64,000 nt of DNA from Erythrobacter cryptus DSM 12079 (GCF_000422985.1 NZ_KE383966.1:103829-167828); one strand, 5' to 3'; shown: positions 1-8,342, counted from the stretch's first letter. The notes: generated from the letters alone by a model not told the origin. Numbers and translations are program-made.

Positions 1-573
1 CGCGCGCCAATTGCCCGCCAGCGCATAGGCATAGGCAAGGTTCTGGCGCAGCTTGGGGGTGGCCTGCTCGCTGCTGCGCACCGCGTTCACCAGCACGTGC
101 ACCCCGCGTTCCGGCTGGCCAGCGAGCGCCAGCGCGAGGCCGAGATCGGCCGGGTCGATCGCCGCGGCATAATCATCGAGCACGGCGAGCGCCGCGCGCT
201 TCTCGCCCAGCGCGATCTTGGCAAGGGCAAAGCTCAGCACCGTGCGCGGGCTTTGGTCACCAAGGTCGAGCGCATCGCCAAAGCTGGTCGCCGCCGCCTG
301 GAAGCGCCCGGCCTCGAGATAGGCCGCCCCGAGGAGCGCGCGGAAGCCCGGATTGCGCGGCTCTGCCAGCACCGCCGCTTCGGCGTGGGCGATAGCGGCC
401 TCGATCTTGCCCTTGCTCAGCGCGCTCTGGGCCTGAGCAAAGGACAGATCGGCGCGCGGTGCAGCCGCGGCGGTCATGCAGCCGCCCAGCGCCAGCGCGG
501 CCAGCGCGCCCGAAAGCGCCAGCGCACGGCGCGCGGCGGGGTGGCGGCCTTTCGTCGTGATGCTGCTCTCCAT
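1..573 (-). CDS. TPR-repeat lipoprotein (3' end outside window)
   Basis: The frame is open to the window edge, so the C-terminus is missing; 191 residues are visible. A short hydrophobic N-terminus ends in the lipobox LALGGC (Cys about residue 32), predicting an outer-membrane or periplasmic lipoprotein. After it come helical, Ala/Leu-rich repeats of TPR type (for example AQSALSKGKIEAAIAHAEAA), consistent with a protein-binding scaffold. The ATG at 573 is preferred over the ATG at 579 because a GGGGGA motif then sits at normal spacing. It lies 53 bases behind the ribbon-helix-helix-like gene on the same strand and is probably co-transcribed with it and the ParA-like gene. It could be a TadD-type pilus TPR protein, but nothing visible settles that. 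Confidence 0.8.
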   Translation of the reverse strand, partial: MESSITTKGRHPAARRALALSGALAALALGGCMTAAAAPRADLSFAQAQSALSKGKIEAAIAHAEAAVLAEPRNPGFRALLGAAYLEAGRFQAAATSFGDALDLGDQSPRTVLSFALAKIALGEKRAALAVLDDYAAAIDPADLGLALALAGQPERGVHVLVNAVRSSEQATPKLRQNLAYAYALAGNWRA

Positions 574-626
574 GGTCATATCCCCCGTGTGATCCTTGCT
601 GGTGGGCGGTGGTGCGGCGTGGTTGG

Positions 627-1295
627 TCAGTTGCGCTTCAATTGGCTGGCGATGGCATCGAGCGCGCCATATTCGGCGAGCAGGCGATCGAGCGCCTCGG
701 TCACCAGCGCCTGGGCGCTCACGCCCTGGACGGTGGCGGCAAGGCGCAGCTTGAGATGGCGCTCGGCATCGAGCCGCAGGGTGAAGGCTGCCCGGCGCCC
801 GGCTGCGAGCGCCGCGCCGCGCGGCCGGCGCGGGGCCGGCGCCACCGGCGGGGCGGGTCGGTGGGGCGCGGCCTCGGCGGCGAAGGGCCCATCGCCCTCA
901 TCGCCTTCGAAGCCTTCGCTGCCTTCCTCCTCGTCCCATTCCTCGGCGTCGGGATCGCGGTCTTCAGGCCCGGTCATCACCGCATCGGCAAGCACGCGCT
1001 GCTCGAGCCGGCGCTGCTGGCGCACCACGATCGGGCTGGGGCTGGCGGCCAGCTGCTCGGGCGTGAGCGTGCCGCTGAGCGGCACCACCGCGCCGCTTTC
1101 GGCCCCGGCCCCCTCGTGGCCGCCATCATGGCCCATATCGTTCCAGCCGAGATCCTCGAGCTTGTCCTCGGGGATCGCGGCGGGGCTTGCGGGGCTTTCG
1201 ACCAGCGGGGCAAGCTGCGGTCGCATCGCGGGCCTGGCGCCGCCCTTGCGCGCCAGCAGGGACGGGCCGAGCGAGGCAAACCCGGATTCGGACAT
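627..1295 (-). CDS. Ribbon-helix-helix-like partner of the ParA ATPase
   Basis: A protein of 222 residues. Residues 1-170 are low-complexity, Pro/Ala/Gly- and acidic-rich. The last 50 residues carry a pattern of TLRLDAERHLKLRLAATVQG followed by a short helix pair, which resembles a ribbon-helix-helix DNA-binding fold. The start at 1295 is preferred because an AAGGAGGG Shine-Dalgarno motif lies just upstream; a TTG at 1316 gives a longer frame without one. It follows the ParA-like gene by 21 bases on the same strand. Small RHH proteins often serve as the DNA-binding partner of orphan ParA ATPases, so that role is inferred from context. The acidic N-terminal half is unlike any family I recognise. 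Confidence 0.7.
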   Translation of the reverse strand: MSESGFASLGPSLLARKGGARPAMRPQLAPLVESPASPAAIPEDKLEDLGWNDMGHDGGHEGAGAESGAVVPLSGTLTPEQLAASPSPIVVRQQRRLEQRVLADAVMTGPEDRDPDAEEWDEEEGSEGFEGDEGDGPFAAEAAPHRPAPPVAPAPRRPRGAALAAGRRAAFTLRLDAERHLKLRLAATVQGVSAQALVTEALDRLLAEYGALDAIASQLKRN

Positions 1296-1316
1296 CGCCC
1301 TTGCCCTCCTTGCCAA

Positions 1317-2042
1317 TTACTGCTGCGCCACCCGGCGCCCGAATCCGCCTGCCGGGCGCGGCACGCCGCCAAGCGGCTGTCCCACGCCATTGGGCGCGGC
1401 GGCAAAGACGGTGCGGCGGAAGTTCTTCTCGAGCCGGTCGGCGACATAGCGCCACAAGGCGGCGATCTCGGCAGCCGAGCGGCTTTCGGGATCGACCTCC
1501 ATCACCGTGCGCCCGTCGATCATCGCCGCGGCGTAATCGGTGCGGTGGTGCAGGGTGATCGGCGCCACGGTGCCGTGCTGTGACAGCGCAACCGCGGCTT
1601 CCGAGGTGATCTTGGCCTTGGGGGTGGCGGCGTTGACGACGAACACCAGCGGCTTGCCCGCGCGCTCGCACAGATCGACCGTGGCGCCCACGGCGCGCAG
1701 ATCGTGGGGCGAGGGGCGGGTCGGCACTACGATCAGTTCGGCCACCGAGATCACCGACTGGATCGCCATGGTGATCGCCGGCGGGGTATCGATCACCGCC
1801 AGCTTGAAGCCCTGCTGGCGCAGCACCTGCAGGTCATTGGCCAGCCGCGCCACGGTGGTCTGGGCGAAGGCGGGAAACTCGGCCTCGCGCTCGTTCCACC
1901 AGTCGGCAAGCGAGCCTTGCGGGTCGATGTCGATGAGCACGACCGGCCCGGCGCCCGTGCGCTGGGCCTGGACGGCGAGATGACCGGACAGGGTGGTCTT
2001 GCCCGATCCACCTTTCTGCGATGCCAAAGCAAGTACACGCAA
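1317..2042 (-). CDS. ParA/Soj-family partition ATPase
   Basis: A protein of 241 residues. It has the deviant Walker A motif KGGSGKTT at residues 10-17, followed by the DIDPQGSLADWW motif typical of ParA ATPases and a Walker B-like region LAVIDTPP. ParA proteins are dimerising ATPases that use nonspecific DNA binding to position plasmids, chromosomes or protein clusters. The start is taken as TTG at 2042 because family members begin with a hydrophobic strand directly before KGGSGKTT, and a GGGGGAC motif lies about ten bases upstream; the frame itself runs back to 2255. No parB is adjacent; the downstream gene encodes an RHH-like protein. It is therefore more likely a cargo-positioning orphan than the main chromosome ParA. 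Confidence 0.88.
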   Translation of the reverse strand: MRVLALASQKGGSGKTTLSGHLAVQAQRTGAGPVVLIDIDPQGSLADWWNEREAEFPAFAQTTVARLANDLQVLRQQGFKLAVIDTPPAITMAIQSVISVAELIVVPTRPSPHDLRAVGATVDLCERAGKPLVFVVNAATPKAKITSEAAVALSQHGTVAPITLHHRTDYAAAMIDGRTVMEVDPESRSAAEIAALWRYVADRLEKNFRRTVFAAAPNGVGQPLGGVPRPAGGFGRRVAQQ

Positions 2043-2135
2043 CGCCAGGGTCCCCCATGGATAGCTTGGCTGCAGCGCCGCCCGATTGCGGCCGCCGCCA
2101 GCGACTGGATGGCCATCGGGATCGCAGGATACCCC

Positions 2136-2150
2136 TAATTTAGAGTTAAC
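2136..2150 (-). promoter_or_regulatory. Possible CtrA binding site upstream of the ParA-like gene
   Basis: Read on the minus strand the sequence is TTAA, seven bases, TTAG, one mismatch from the CtrA consensus TTAA-N7-TTAA. It sits about 95 bases upstream of the chosen start of the ParA-like gene, in a 280-base divergent gap. In such a GC-rich gap a near-match is uncommon, but one site is weak evidence. The same gap also holds a small hairpin (2264-2280, CCTGTT/AACAGG) upstream of the SPOR-protein gene. Confidence 0.3.
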
Positions 2151-2322
2151 GACGGGCCGTGCGCGTGCATTTCCCGGATGTTGCCTTGCCTTGCCCGCCT
2201 GCGCGCCGCCATCGCGGCGATCCGCGCCACTCCCGCGGGGGGGCAGGGCAACCATTTGCTAACCCTGTTCGGCTAACAGGGAGGCGCTAATCACGCGCCC
2301 CGGGGCGCAAGCGAGGCTGTCC

Positions 2323-3408
2323 ATGGCACACAGCAGGACGATCATGCTCAGGTCACTTACCATCCTCTCGCTCGCAGGGGCGGGGCTGCTGCTCGTCAGC
2401 CCGCCGGCGCGCGCCGATGTCAAGGCCGGGGTCGATGCCTGGAGCGCCGGGGACTATGCCCGCGCGGTGGTGGAATGGCAGGGCCCGGCGGCCAAGGGCG
2501 ATCCCGACGCGCTGTTCAACCTCGCCCAGGCCTATCGCCTTGGCCGCGGGGTGGAACGTGACAATGCCCGCGCACGCAAGCTCTACGAGGAGGCCGCGCG
2601 CCAGGGCCATGTCAAGGCGGCCGACAATCTCGGGCTGATGCTGTTCCAGGAAGGCGAGCAGGAGCGCGCCATGCCCCTCATCCGCGCCGCTGCCGAGCGC
2701 GGCGATCCGCGCGCGCAATATGTGCTGGGCCTGTCGCACTTCAACGCCGATTATGCCCCGCGCGACTGGGTGCGCGCCTATGCGCTGTTGACGCTGGCAA
2801 GCGGGGCGGGCCTGCCGCAGGCGCGCGATGCGCTGGCGCAGATGGACAAGTTCGTGCCCCAGGCGCAGCGCGCGCAGGCGCAGGTGCTGGCGCGCGAGCT
2901 CGAGGCCGGGGCCAAGGCGCAGCGTTCGGCCGAGCTGGCCGCCGCCGAACTGGCGACCCTCCCGGCAGCCCCCCAGCAGGCCAGCGCCGTGGCGAGCCCG
3001 CCTGCCACCGCGATGGCGGCCGCACCCGCACCGGCGCCGCGGCCCGTGCCGGCCCCAGCGGCGCAAGCCCGGCCCCCCGTGATCACCCCTGCCGCCGCGG
3101 CGGCGCAGCAGGGTGCCGCGGCCCGGCCCCTGCCTGTCCCCGCCGCCGCGACGCTTGCCAGCGCCGCGCCGCGTGGGGGCAATTGGCGGGTGCAGCTTGG
3201 CGCCTTCGGCATCGCCGCCAATGCCGACAAGCTGTGGCGCCAGATTTCCGGCCACGTCGCGCTTGCGGGCACGCGCAAGGTGCTCGTTCCCAGCGGCAAT
3301 CTCACCCGTCTTGTCGCCAGCGGCTTTGCCAGCGAGGCCGAGGCCGCGCGCGCCTGCGCGGCGCTCAAGCGCGACGGCCAGGCCTGCGTGGTGGCCGGCC
3401 AGGGCTAA
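2323..3408 (+). CDS. Secreted Sel1-repeat protein with C-terminal SPOR domain
   Basis: A protein of 361 residues. A signal peptide occupies about residues 1-31, ending at PPARA. Sel1/TPR-like repeats follow (GDPDALFNLAQAYRLGRGVE, then two more units) to about residue 165, then a helical stretch, a Pro/Ala linker (about 210-280) and a C-terminal SPOR domain from residue 287 (NWRVQLGAFG). SPOR domains bind denuded septal peptidoglycan, so the protein probably acts in the periplasm at the division site. ATG at 2323 has a GAGG motif at good spacing; ATG at 2344 is also possible. It is divergent from the ParA-like gene. Confidence 0.88.
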   Translation: MAHSRTIMLRSLTILSLAGAGLLLVSPPARADVKAGVDAWSAGDYARAVVEWQGPAAKGDPDALFNLAQAYRLGRGVERDNARARKLYEEAARQGHVKAADNLGLMLFQEGEQERAMPLIRAAAERGDPRAQYVLGLSHFNADYAPRDWVRAYALLTLASGAGLPQARDALAQMDKFVPQAQRAQAQVLARELEAGAKAQRSAELAAAELATLPAAPQQASAVASPPATAMAAAPAPAPRPVPAPAAQARPPVITPAAAAAQQGAAARPLPVPAAATLASAAPRGGNWRVQLGAFGIAANADKLWRQISGHVALAGTRKVLVPSGNLTRLVASGFASEAEAARACAALKRDGQACVVAGQG

Positions 3409-3491
3409 GGCGTCGGCCGCGCCGCCGGCGGGTCTTTCCCAAGCCAGCGCGCCTGCTATGCTGCCCCGGACAACCAGGCCAGGGATCAGCC

Positions 3492-4793
3492 ATGCACGAG
3501 ACAATGCCAGCGCGGGCGGCCGAGCTGCATGCGAACCAGCCGGCCGCCGCAGCCGCGCTCGCGCCGACCGCGGCAGGCGAGCGAATCGACACGCTCGATT
3601 TCATCCGCGGGATCGCGGTGATGGGCATTCTCGGGGCCAATATCATCGCCTTCGGCCAGCCCTTTGCCGCCTATCTCTATCCCGCCGCTTTCCTTACCGA
3701 TCCCGGCGATCCGGGCGGGTGGCTGTGGATTGCCCAGTTCGTGCTTATCGATGGCAAGATGCGCGGGCTGTTCACCCTGCTGTTCGGCGCGGGCATGGTG
3801 CTGTTCATGGACAAGGCCTGGGAGAAGGGCGCCACCCGCTGGCTCCAGGCCTGGCGGCTCGTCATCCTGCTCGGTTTCGGGATGGTGCATTTCTTCTTCA
3901 TCTGGCCGGGCGATATCCTTGCCTTTTACGCGCTTTACGGCCTCATCGCGCTCCTTTGCATGCGCTGGAGCATCAAGGCCCAGCTGGTGACGGGGCTTGG
4001 CGGTTACCTGCTGGGGGTGGTGGTCTATCTCGGCCTCAGCTTCCCTTGGGCAATCGTCGATACTCCGCTCGGCGAGAGCACGGACGAGATGCGCGCCCAG
4101 CGCGCCGCCCTCATCGCCGAGATCGACACCGCACTCGCGCGCGATGCGGTGCCAAGCGCGCTGATCCGCGAGGGCGATTATGCCGGGCTGGTGGCGCACC
4201 GGATCACCGAGCAATGGAGCGAGCCGCTGCAGAACGCGGCGCTGTTCGGCTTTGAAACCCTGCCGCTGATGCTGATCGGCATGGCGCTTTATCGGTTGGG
4301 CTTCTTCACCGGGGGAATTGCCCGGGCCAAGCTGCTGCGCTGGGGCTGGGCCGGGGTGATTGCGGGGGGGCTCGCCCATCTTGCGCTTGGCCTTGTCGTA
4401 AAGGCCGGGGGCTTTACCTATTACGTCACGCTGGCCGCCCTGATCGCCTGGAGCCCGCTGCCCCGGCTGTGGATGGTGCTGGGCCTGGCCGCCTTGCTGG
4501 TGGCCTATGCCCCCGGTGCGACCGGCTGGCTGGGCGAGCGGGTGCGCGCCGCGGGCCGGGCGGCCTTCACCAATTATCTCGGCACCTCGGTGGTGATGAT
4601 GTTCGTGTTCCACGGCTGGGCGCTGGGACTTTTCGGCCAATTGAACCGCCCGCAGCTCTATCTGGTGATGCTGCTCGCCTGGGTGGTGATGTTGGCCTGG
4701 TCCAAGCCCTGGCTCGATCGCTATCGCTATGGCCCGCTCGAATGGCTGTGGCGCTGCCTCACCTATCGCCGGATGTTCGCGCTGCGCCGGTGA
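3492..4793 (+). CDS. DUF418 family membrane protein (YeiB-like)
   Basis: A protein of 433 residues with about ten hydrophobic segments. The N-terminal signature RIDTLDFIRGIAVMGILGAN (about residues 33-52) and the C-terminal half, with a motif beginning GRAAFTNYLG, match the DUF418/YeiB family of inner-membrane proteins related to membrane acyltransferases. No substrate is established for the family. The start is placed at ATG 3492 because the frame upstream overlaps the end of the SPOR-protein gene and lacks coding character. It is separated by 83 bases from the preceding gene and is probably transcribed on its own. Confidence 0.85.
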   Translation: MHETMPARAAELHANQPAAAAALAPTAAGERIDTLDFIRGIAVMGILGANIIAFGQPFAAYLYPAAFLTDPGDPGGWLWIAQFVLIDGKMRGLFTLLFGAGMVLFMDKAWEKGATRWLQAWRLVILLGFGMVHFFFIWPGDILAFYALYGLIALLCMRWSIKAQLVTGLGGYLLGVVVYLGLSFPWAIVDTPLGESTDEMRAQRAALIAEIDTALARDAVPSALIREGDYAGLVAHRITEQWSEPLQNAALFGFETLPLMLIGMALYRLGFFTGGIARAKLLRWGWAGVIAGGLAHLALGLVVKAGGFTYYVTLAALIAWSPLPRLWMVLGLAALLVAYAPGATGWLGERVRAAGRAAFTNYLGTSVVMMFVFHGWALGLFGQLNRPQLYLVMLLAWVVMLAWSKPWLDRYRYGPLEWLWRCLTYRRMFALRR

Positions 4794-4805
4794 TTTTCTC
4801 ACTTG

Positions 4806-4825
4806 TTATTGAGAATAATTCGCAT
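4806..4825. promoter_or_regulatory. Fur-box-like inverted repeat upstream of bfd
   Basis: The AT-rich element ATTGAGAATAATTCGCAT is close to the alphaproteobacterial Fur consensus (TGCGAAT-A-ATTCGCA) and stands out from the GC-rich surroundings. It lies about 45 bases upstream of the bacterioferritin-associated ferredoxin gene, where it would overlap the promoter. Iron-responsive control of bfd is well known in other proteobacteria; the assignment here is by pattern only. Confidence 0.6.
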
Positions 4826-4869
4826 ATATTCGCGCCTGCAAACGCCTCGCAGGAAAGATTCGCGCGCCC

Positions 4870-5070
4870 ATGTATATCTGCATCTGCAACGCCATTCGTG
4901 AGAATGATTTGCGCAAGGCCGCGCTTGCCTGCGATGGCGATGCCGAGGCGACCTATGCCTGCCTCGGCAAGCGCCCCAATTGCGGCCAATGCCTTGGCGA
5001 GGCGCAGCAATTCATCGAGGCGGTCCGGGCGGCGGCGGCCTGCGAGTTCCTCGCAGTAGAAGCGGCCTGA
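4870..5070 (+). CDS. bfd: Bacterioferritin-associated ferredoxin (2Fe-2S)
   Basis: A protein of 66 residues, the normal length for Bfd. It has the cluster ligands CxC at Cys4 and Cys6 and CxxC at Cys38 and Cys41, in the BFD-like [2Fe-2S] arrangement. Bfd binds bacterioferritin and passes electrons to its heme so that stored ferric iron is reduced and released. It stands directly upstream of bfr, 141 bases apart, with Fur-like inverted repeats before each gene, so the pair is probably iron-regulated: low iron would raise Bfd. The C-terminal tail (about residues 50-66) is Ala-rich and not conserved. Confidence 0.93.
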   Translation: MYICICNAIRENDLRKAALACDGDAEATYACLGKRPNCGQCLGEAQQFIEAVRAAAACEFLAVEAA

Positions 5071-5077
5071 GCCGCGA

Positions 5078-5094
5078 TTGCGAACCGCTCGCAA
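5078..5094. promoter_or_regulatory. Inverted repeat upstream of bfr (Fur-like)
   Basis: TTGCGA and TCGCAA form a perfect six-base inverted repeat separated by five bases. It lies in the bfd-bfr gap, 118 bases before the bfr start and directly before an AT-rich stretch (AAATATATGATTCATAAAG) that could hold the promoter. The half-sites match those of alphaproteobacterial Fur boxes, but the GC-rich centre departs from consensus. Confidence 0.4.
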
Positions 5095-5211
5095 ATATAT
5101 GATTCATAAAGAGATTTGATCGCCGCCCCCTTGCGGTGGGCCGTGGCATGCGGTTACAATGGCGCTGTTGCCGCTGGCCGGCTTTGACATTTCGCAAGGG
5201 ACACACAGGCG

Positions 5212-5694
5212 ATGAAGGGCGACCCCAAGGTCATCGACTATCTCAACCAGGCGCTCACCAACGAGCTCACCGCGATCAACCAGTATTGGCTGCATTACCG
5301 CGTGCTCGACAATTGGGGCCTCAAGAAGCTCGCCGCTTATGAACGCCACGAATCGATCGAGGAGATGGAGCACGCCGACAAGCTGGCCGAGCGCATCCTG
5401 TTCCTCGAGGCGCTGCCCAATTTCCAGGCGATCCACAAGCTCAAGGTGGGCGAGACGGTCGAAGAGGTGCTCAAGGCCGATCTCGCGCTCGAGCACGAGG
5501 CGATCCCGCTGCTGCGCGATGCGATCGAATATTGCGAAAGCGTGCGGGATTATGTGAGCCGCGATCTGTTCGCCCATATCCTCAAGAACGAGGAGGAGCA
5601 TGTCGATTTTCTCGAAACCCAGTTCGAGCTGATCGAGCGCATGGGCCTTGCCAATTACTGCCAGCTGCAAAGCGCGCCCGCGGGCGACAGCTAG
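5212..5694 (+). CDS. bfr: Bacterioferritin
   Basis: A protein of 160 residues, typical for bacterioferritin. The heme-ligand methionine is Met52, and the diiron ferroxidase ligands Glu18, Glu51, His54, Glu94, Glu127 and His130 are all present in the expected positions. The protein forms a 24-subunit shell with heme at subunit interfaces, oxidises ferrous iron and stores it as a mineral. A single bfr copy is seen here. It follows bfd, the partner ferredoxin that mobilises the iron. A stem-loop at 5724-5750 probably ends transcription. Confidence 0.96.
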   Translation: MKGDPKVIDYLNQALTNELTAINQYWLHYRVLDNWGLKKLAAYERHESIEEMEHADKLAERILFLEALPNFQAIHKLKVGETVEEVLKADLALEHEAIPLLRDAIEYCESVRDYVSRDLFAHILKNEEEHVDFLETQFELIERMGLANYCQLQSAPAGDS

Positions 5695-5723
5695 GGGCTT
5701 ACACGAAGGTTTGCACTACGGGT

Positions 5724-5750
5724 GGGCAGGGCCGGGCGCGGCGCCTGCCC
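5724..5750. terminator. Stem-loop between convergent bfr and DUF2721 genes
   Basis: GGGCAGG and CCTGCCC form a perfect seven-base stem around a GC-rich 13-base loop, in the 67-base gap between two convergent genes. It is followed by GTTCTT on the plus strand. There is no long T-run, so it is a weak intrinsic terminator at best; position and symmetry suggest use in both directions. Confidence 0.45.
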
Positions 5751-5761
5751 GTTCTTGCGCG

Positions 5762-6250
5762 CTAATCCTCGCTTGCCTGCGCGCCCACCGCCGCCAGCCG
5801 GGTCTCGAGCAGGAAGAAGCCAAGGCCAGTGACCAGCAGCACCATGGTGAGCACCCAGAGCATCGCGATGATCGTGCCGATCTGCGCCTTGATATAGGCC
5901 GAGACGAACAGCAGCATGATCACCGCGCTGATGATCACCGCCGCGGCGGTCGAGAACAAAATCGCCCCCTGCGCGAGCTTGCGCCGTCGCATCAGCCAGG
6001 CGTGTTCGCGCACCTGCCGGGCGCTTCGCTGATCGTCCATCCGGTCCTCGATCTTGTCGATCCGCTGGGCGATCCAGATCATCCGGCTCATGATCACGTT
6101 CATGATCGCCCCGATGCCGGAAAGCAGGAAGGCGGGCGCGAGCGAGAGCTGCACCACCTGTTGCACCCGCGGGGTGGAGGCGGTGCGCTCGAGAATCTCG
6201 AAGGCAAAGGGCTGGTGCGCGGCGGCGGAAAGCAAATCGGTGAGCATCAT
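5762..6250 (-). CDS. DUF2721 family membrane protein
   Basis: A protein of 162 residues with three hydrophobic segments: about residues 38-60 (LAPAFLLSGIGAIMNVIMSR), 97-118 and 127-150. A basic, charged loop (QRIDKIEDRMDDQRSARQVR) lies between the first and second. This layout fits DUF2721, a family of small inner-membrane proteins of unknown role. The start ATG at 6250 has a GGAGG motif five bases upstream and overlaps the stop of the preceding gene, suggesting translational coupling. It is the last gene of the der group. Confidence 0.8.
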   Translation of the reverse strand: MMLTDLLSAAAHQPFAFEILERTASTPRVQQVVQLSLAPAFLLSGIGAIMNVIMSRMIWIAQRIDKIEDRMDDQRSARQVREHAWLMRRRKLAQGAILFSTAAAVIISAVIMLLFVSAYIKAQIGTIIAMLWVLTMVLLVTGLGFFLLETRLAAVGAQASED

Positions 6251-6828
6251 CCCTCCAGGGCAAAGGCGACCTTGTCCGCCAGCGCGGGGGCCTTGGGCGT
6301 GGCCACAGGCTCCCACTTCATGCGGGTAAAGTTGATGCGGAAGGCGCGGCCATCAGCGGTGAGGGCGTGGACGAGATCATGTTCGGTATCGCCCTCCGGC
6401 ACGAAAATCTTGGCCAGCGTGCCGGGGGTCACGCCATCGTGGGCGATATCGGCGGGCACCGCGATCACGCCCACCGCCTGCGGTGGCACGCCGGAAACTT
6501 GCCGATCGCCCGGATAGGTCAGGTAATTGACCAGAAACAGCGCGATGTCGCTGGTGATGGCGCGCGTCCAGCGCACCTCCATGGCATCGCGTGTCGGCAA
6601 GGCGGCAAAGGTCTGTGCGTCGAGATCATAGAGCCTGGCGAAATCTCCAAGGATGGTCTTGGTCTGCGCCGCGCTCAACCCGCTGACGATGATCCGGCCC
6701 CTGACGCGTGCGGGCGCAGGTGCCGCAGCGCGCCGTGATGCGCCGGCGCGATATCGCGCTGCGAGTATGGCCACGATAACGCCGCAAACTATGCCTGCGG
6801 TGCCAAGCACAAGGGGGTCTTCCAGCAT
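6247..6828 (-). CDS. Single-pass membrane protein of unknown function
   Basis: A protein of 193 residues that I do not recognise. Residues 6-24 form one membrane segment (VLGTAGIVCGVIVAILAAR). A short Ala/Arg/Pro linker precedes a mixed alpha/beta soluble domain (about 45-193), which by the positive-inside rule would lie in the periplasm. No catalytic motif or cysteine pattern is visible. It begins five bases after der ends and its stop overlaps the DUF2721 start, so all three are probably one transcript. An accessory role to Der-linked ribosome assembly is not supported by anything visible. Confidence 0.7.
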   Translation of the reverse strand: MLEDPLVLGTAGIVCGVIVAILAARYRAGASRRAAAPAPARVRGRIIVSGLSAAQTKTILGDFARLYDLDAQTFAALPTRDAMEVRWTRAITSDIALFLVNYLTYPGDRQVSGVPPQAVGVIAVPADIAHDGVTPGTLAKIFVPEGDTEHDLVHALTADGRAFRINFTRMKWEPVATPKAPALADKVAFALEG

Positions 6829-6833
6829 CTCGC

Positions 6834-8291
6834 CTAGTCCCTCGCGTAGGGGTTCTTGCTGGTCTTGAGCGTCACGCGCACCGGCACCGCATCAAAGCCG
6901 AGATTGGCGCGGATCGAATTGACGAGATAGCGCTCGTAGCTCTTGGGCAGCAGATCGAGCCGGTTGCCGAAGATCACGAAGCGCGGCGGGCGCGTGCCGG
7001 CCTGGGTGATGTAGCGCAGCTTGATCCGCTTGCCCCCCGGCGCCGGCGGCGGGTTGGCGGCGAGCGCATCGTCGAACCAGCGGTTGAGCGCAGCGGTCGG
7101 CACCCGTTTCGACCAGGCCTCGCGCAGATCGAAGGCGGCGGCGAGCAGCTGGTCAAGCCCCTTGCCGGTGCGCGCGCTCACCGCCAGCAGCGGCAGCCCG
7201 CGCACCTGCGCGAGGCCCTCGTCAAGCGCGGCGCGGATGCCGTTGAAGAGCTTGCTCGCATCCTCGGCCACATCCCACTTGTTGATCGCCACCATCAGCG
7301 CCCGGCCTTCCTCGAGCACCTGCGCGGCGATCTTCAGATCCTGGTGCTCAAGCCCCTTGGTGGCATCGAGCAGCAGCACCACCACCTCGGCAAAGTCCAC
7401 CGCCCGGCGGGCATCGGCGACCGCGAGCTTTTCAAGCTTCTCGGTCACGTTGCGGCGCTTGCGCATCCCGGCGGTGTCGATCAGCCGCACCGCGCGCACC
7501 TCGCCCGATCGGGGATCGCGCCACTGCCAGTCCACCGCGATCGAATCGCGGGTGATCCCGGCCTCGGGGCCGGTGAGCAGGCGATCCTCGCCGAGCAGGC
7601 GGTTGACGAGGGTGGACTTGCCGGCATTGGGCCGTCCGACGATGGCAAGCTTGAGCGGCCCGGTGGGGCGTTCCTCGGCCTCGGCCTCGGCCTCGGCGGC
7701 GCGCCGGGCTTGCTCGGCTGCCTCGTAGGCCTCGGCCTTGGCGCCGATCAGCGGCCAGAGCGCGCCGAACAGATCTGCCACGCCCTCGCCATGCTCGGCC
7801 GAGATCGCCAGCGGCTCGCCAAGGCCCAGGGCATAGGCCTCGATCACACCGGCCTCGGCGGCTGCGCCTTCGGCCTTGTTGGCCACCAGCACCACCGGCA
7901 CCGCCTGTTCGCGCAGGTAGCGGGCGATCTCGGCATCGAGCGGGGTGATCCCGGCGCGGGCATCGACCACGAACAGCGCGGCATCGGCGCCCGCGAGGCT
8001 CGCCTCGGTCTGCTTCCTCATCCGTCCGGGGAGCGAGAGTTCGTCCTCGTCCTCCCACCCGGCGGTATCGACGACGGTGAAGCGCAGTCCCGCCACAACA
8101 GCATCGCCCATGCGCCGGTCGCGCGTCACCCCGGGCTGGTCATCCACCAGCGCGAGCTTCTTGCCTACGAGGCGGTTGAACAGGGTGGACTTGCCGACAT
8201 TGGGCCGCCCGATGATCACGACCTCGGGCTTGGCGGCCACGGGCGCGAAGGGGCCGGACGGATCGGGGGGGGGCGTAGCGGGGATGGGCAT
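6834..8291 (-). CDS. der: Ribosome biogenesis GTPase Der (EngA)
   Basis: A protein of 485 residues with two tandem GTPase domains, diagnostic of Der, which is needed for 50S ribosome maturation. Domain 1 carries GRPNVGKST and DTAGWE; domain 2 carries GRPNAGKST, DTAGM and NKWD. The G4 motif of domain 1 reads NKAEG rather than NKxD, which I recall as common in alphaproteobacterial Der. A charged Ala/Glu linker (EAAEQARRAAEAEAEAEER) separates the domains, and a KH-like C-terminal domain ends in a basic tail. ATG 8291 is used; a TTG four codons upstream also exists. Two small membrane-protein genes follow closely. Confidence 0.96.
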   Translation of the reverse strand: MPIPATPPPDPSGPFAPVAAKPEVVIIGRPNVGKSTLFNRLVGKKLALVDDQPGVTRDRRMGDAVVAGLRFTVVDTAGWEDEDELSLPGRMRKQTEASLAGADAALFVVDARAGITPLDAEIARYLREQAVPVVLVANKAEGAAAEAGVIEAYALGLGEPLAISAEHGEGVADLFGALWPLIGAKAEAYEAAEQARRAAEAEAEAEERPTGPLKLAIVGRPNAGKSTLVNRLLGEDRLLTGPEAGITRDSIAVDWQWRDPRSGEVRAVRLIDTAGMRKRRNVTEKLEKLAVADARRAVDFAEVVVLLLDATKGLEHQDLKIAAQVLEEGRALMVAINKWDVAEDASKLFNGIRAALDEGLAQVRGLPLLAVSARTGKGLDQLLAAAFDLREAWSKRVPTAALNRWFDDALAANPPPAPGGKRIKLRYITQAGTRPPRFVIFGNRLDLLPKSYERYLVNSIRANLGFDAVPVRVTLKTSKNPYARD

Positions 8292-8342
8292 GGCCCGGCC
8301 CAAGTGGGCGCAATGGCGGGCTTTGGCAAGCCGGGGCGGCCT

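Noticed and set aside
7861..7899. Missing Asp in the first G4 motif of Der (NKAEG)
   Set aside because: This variant is common in alphaproteobacterial Der, so it is not a defect.
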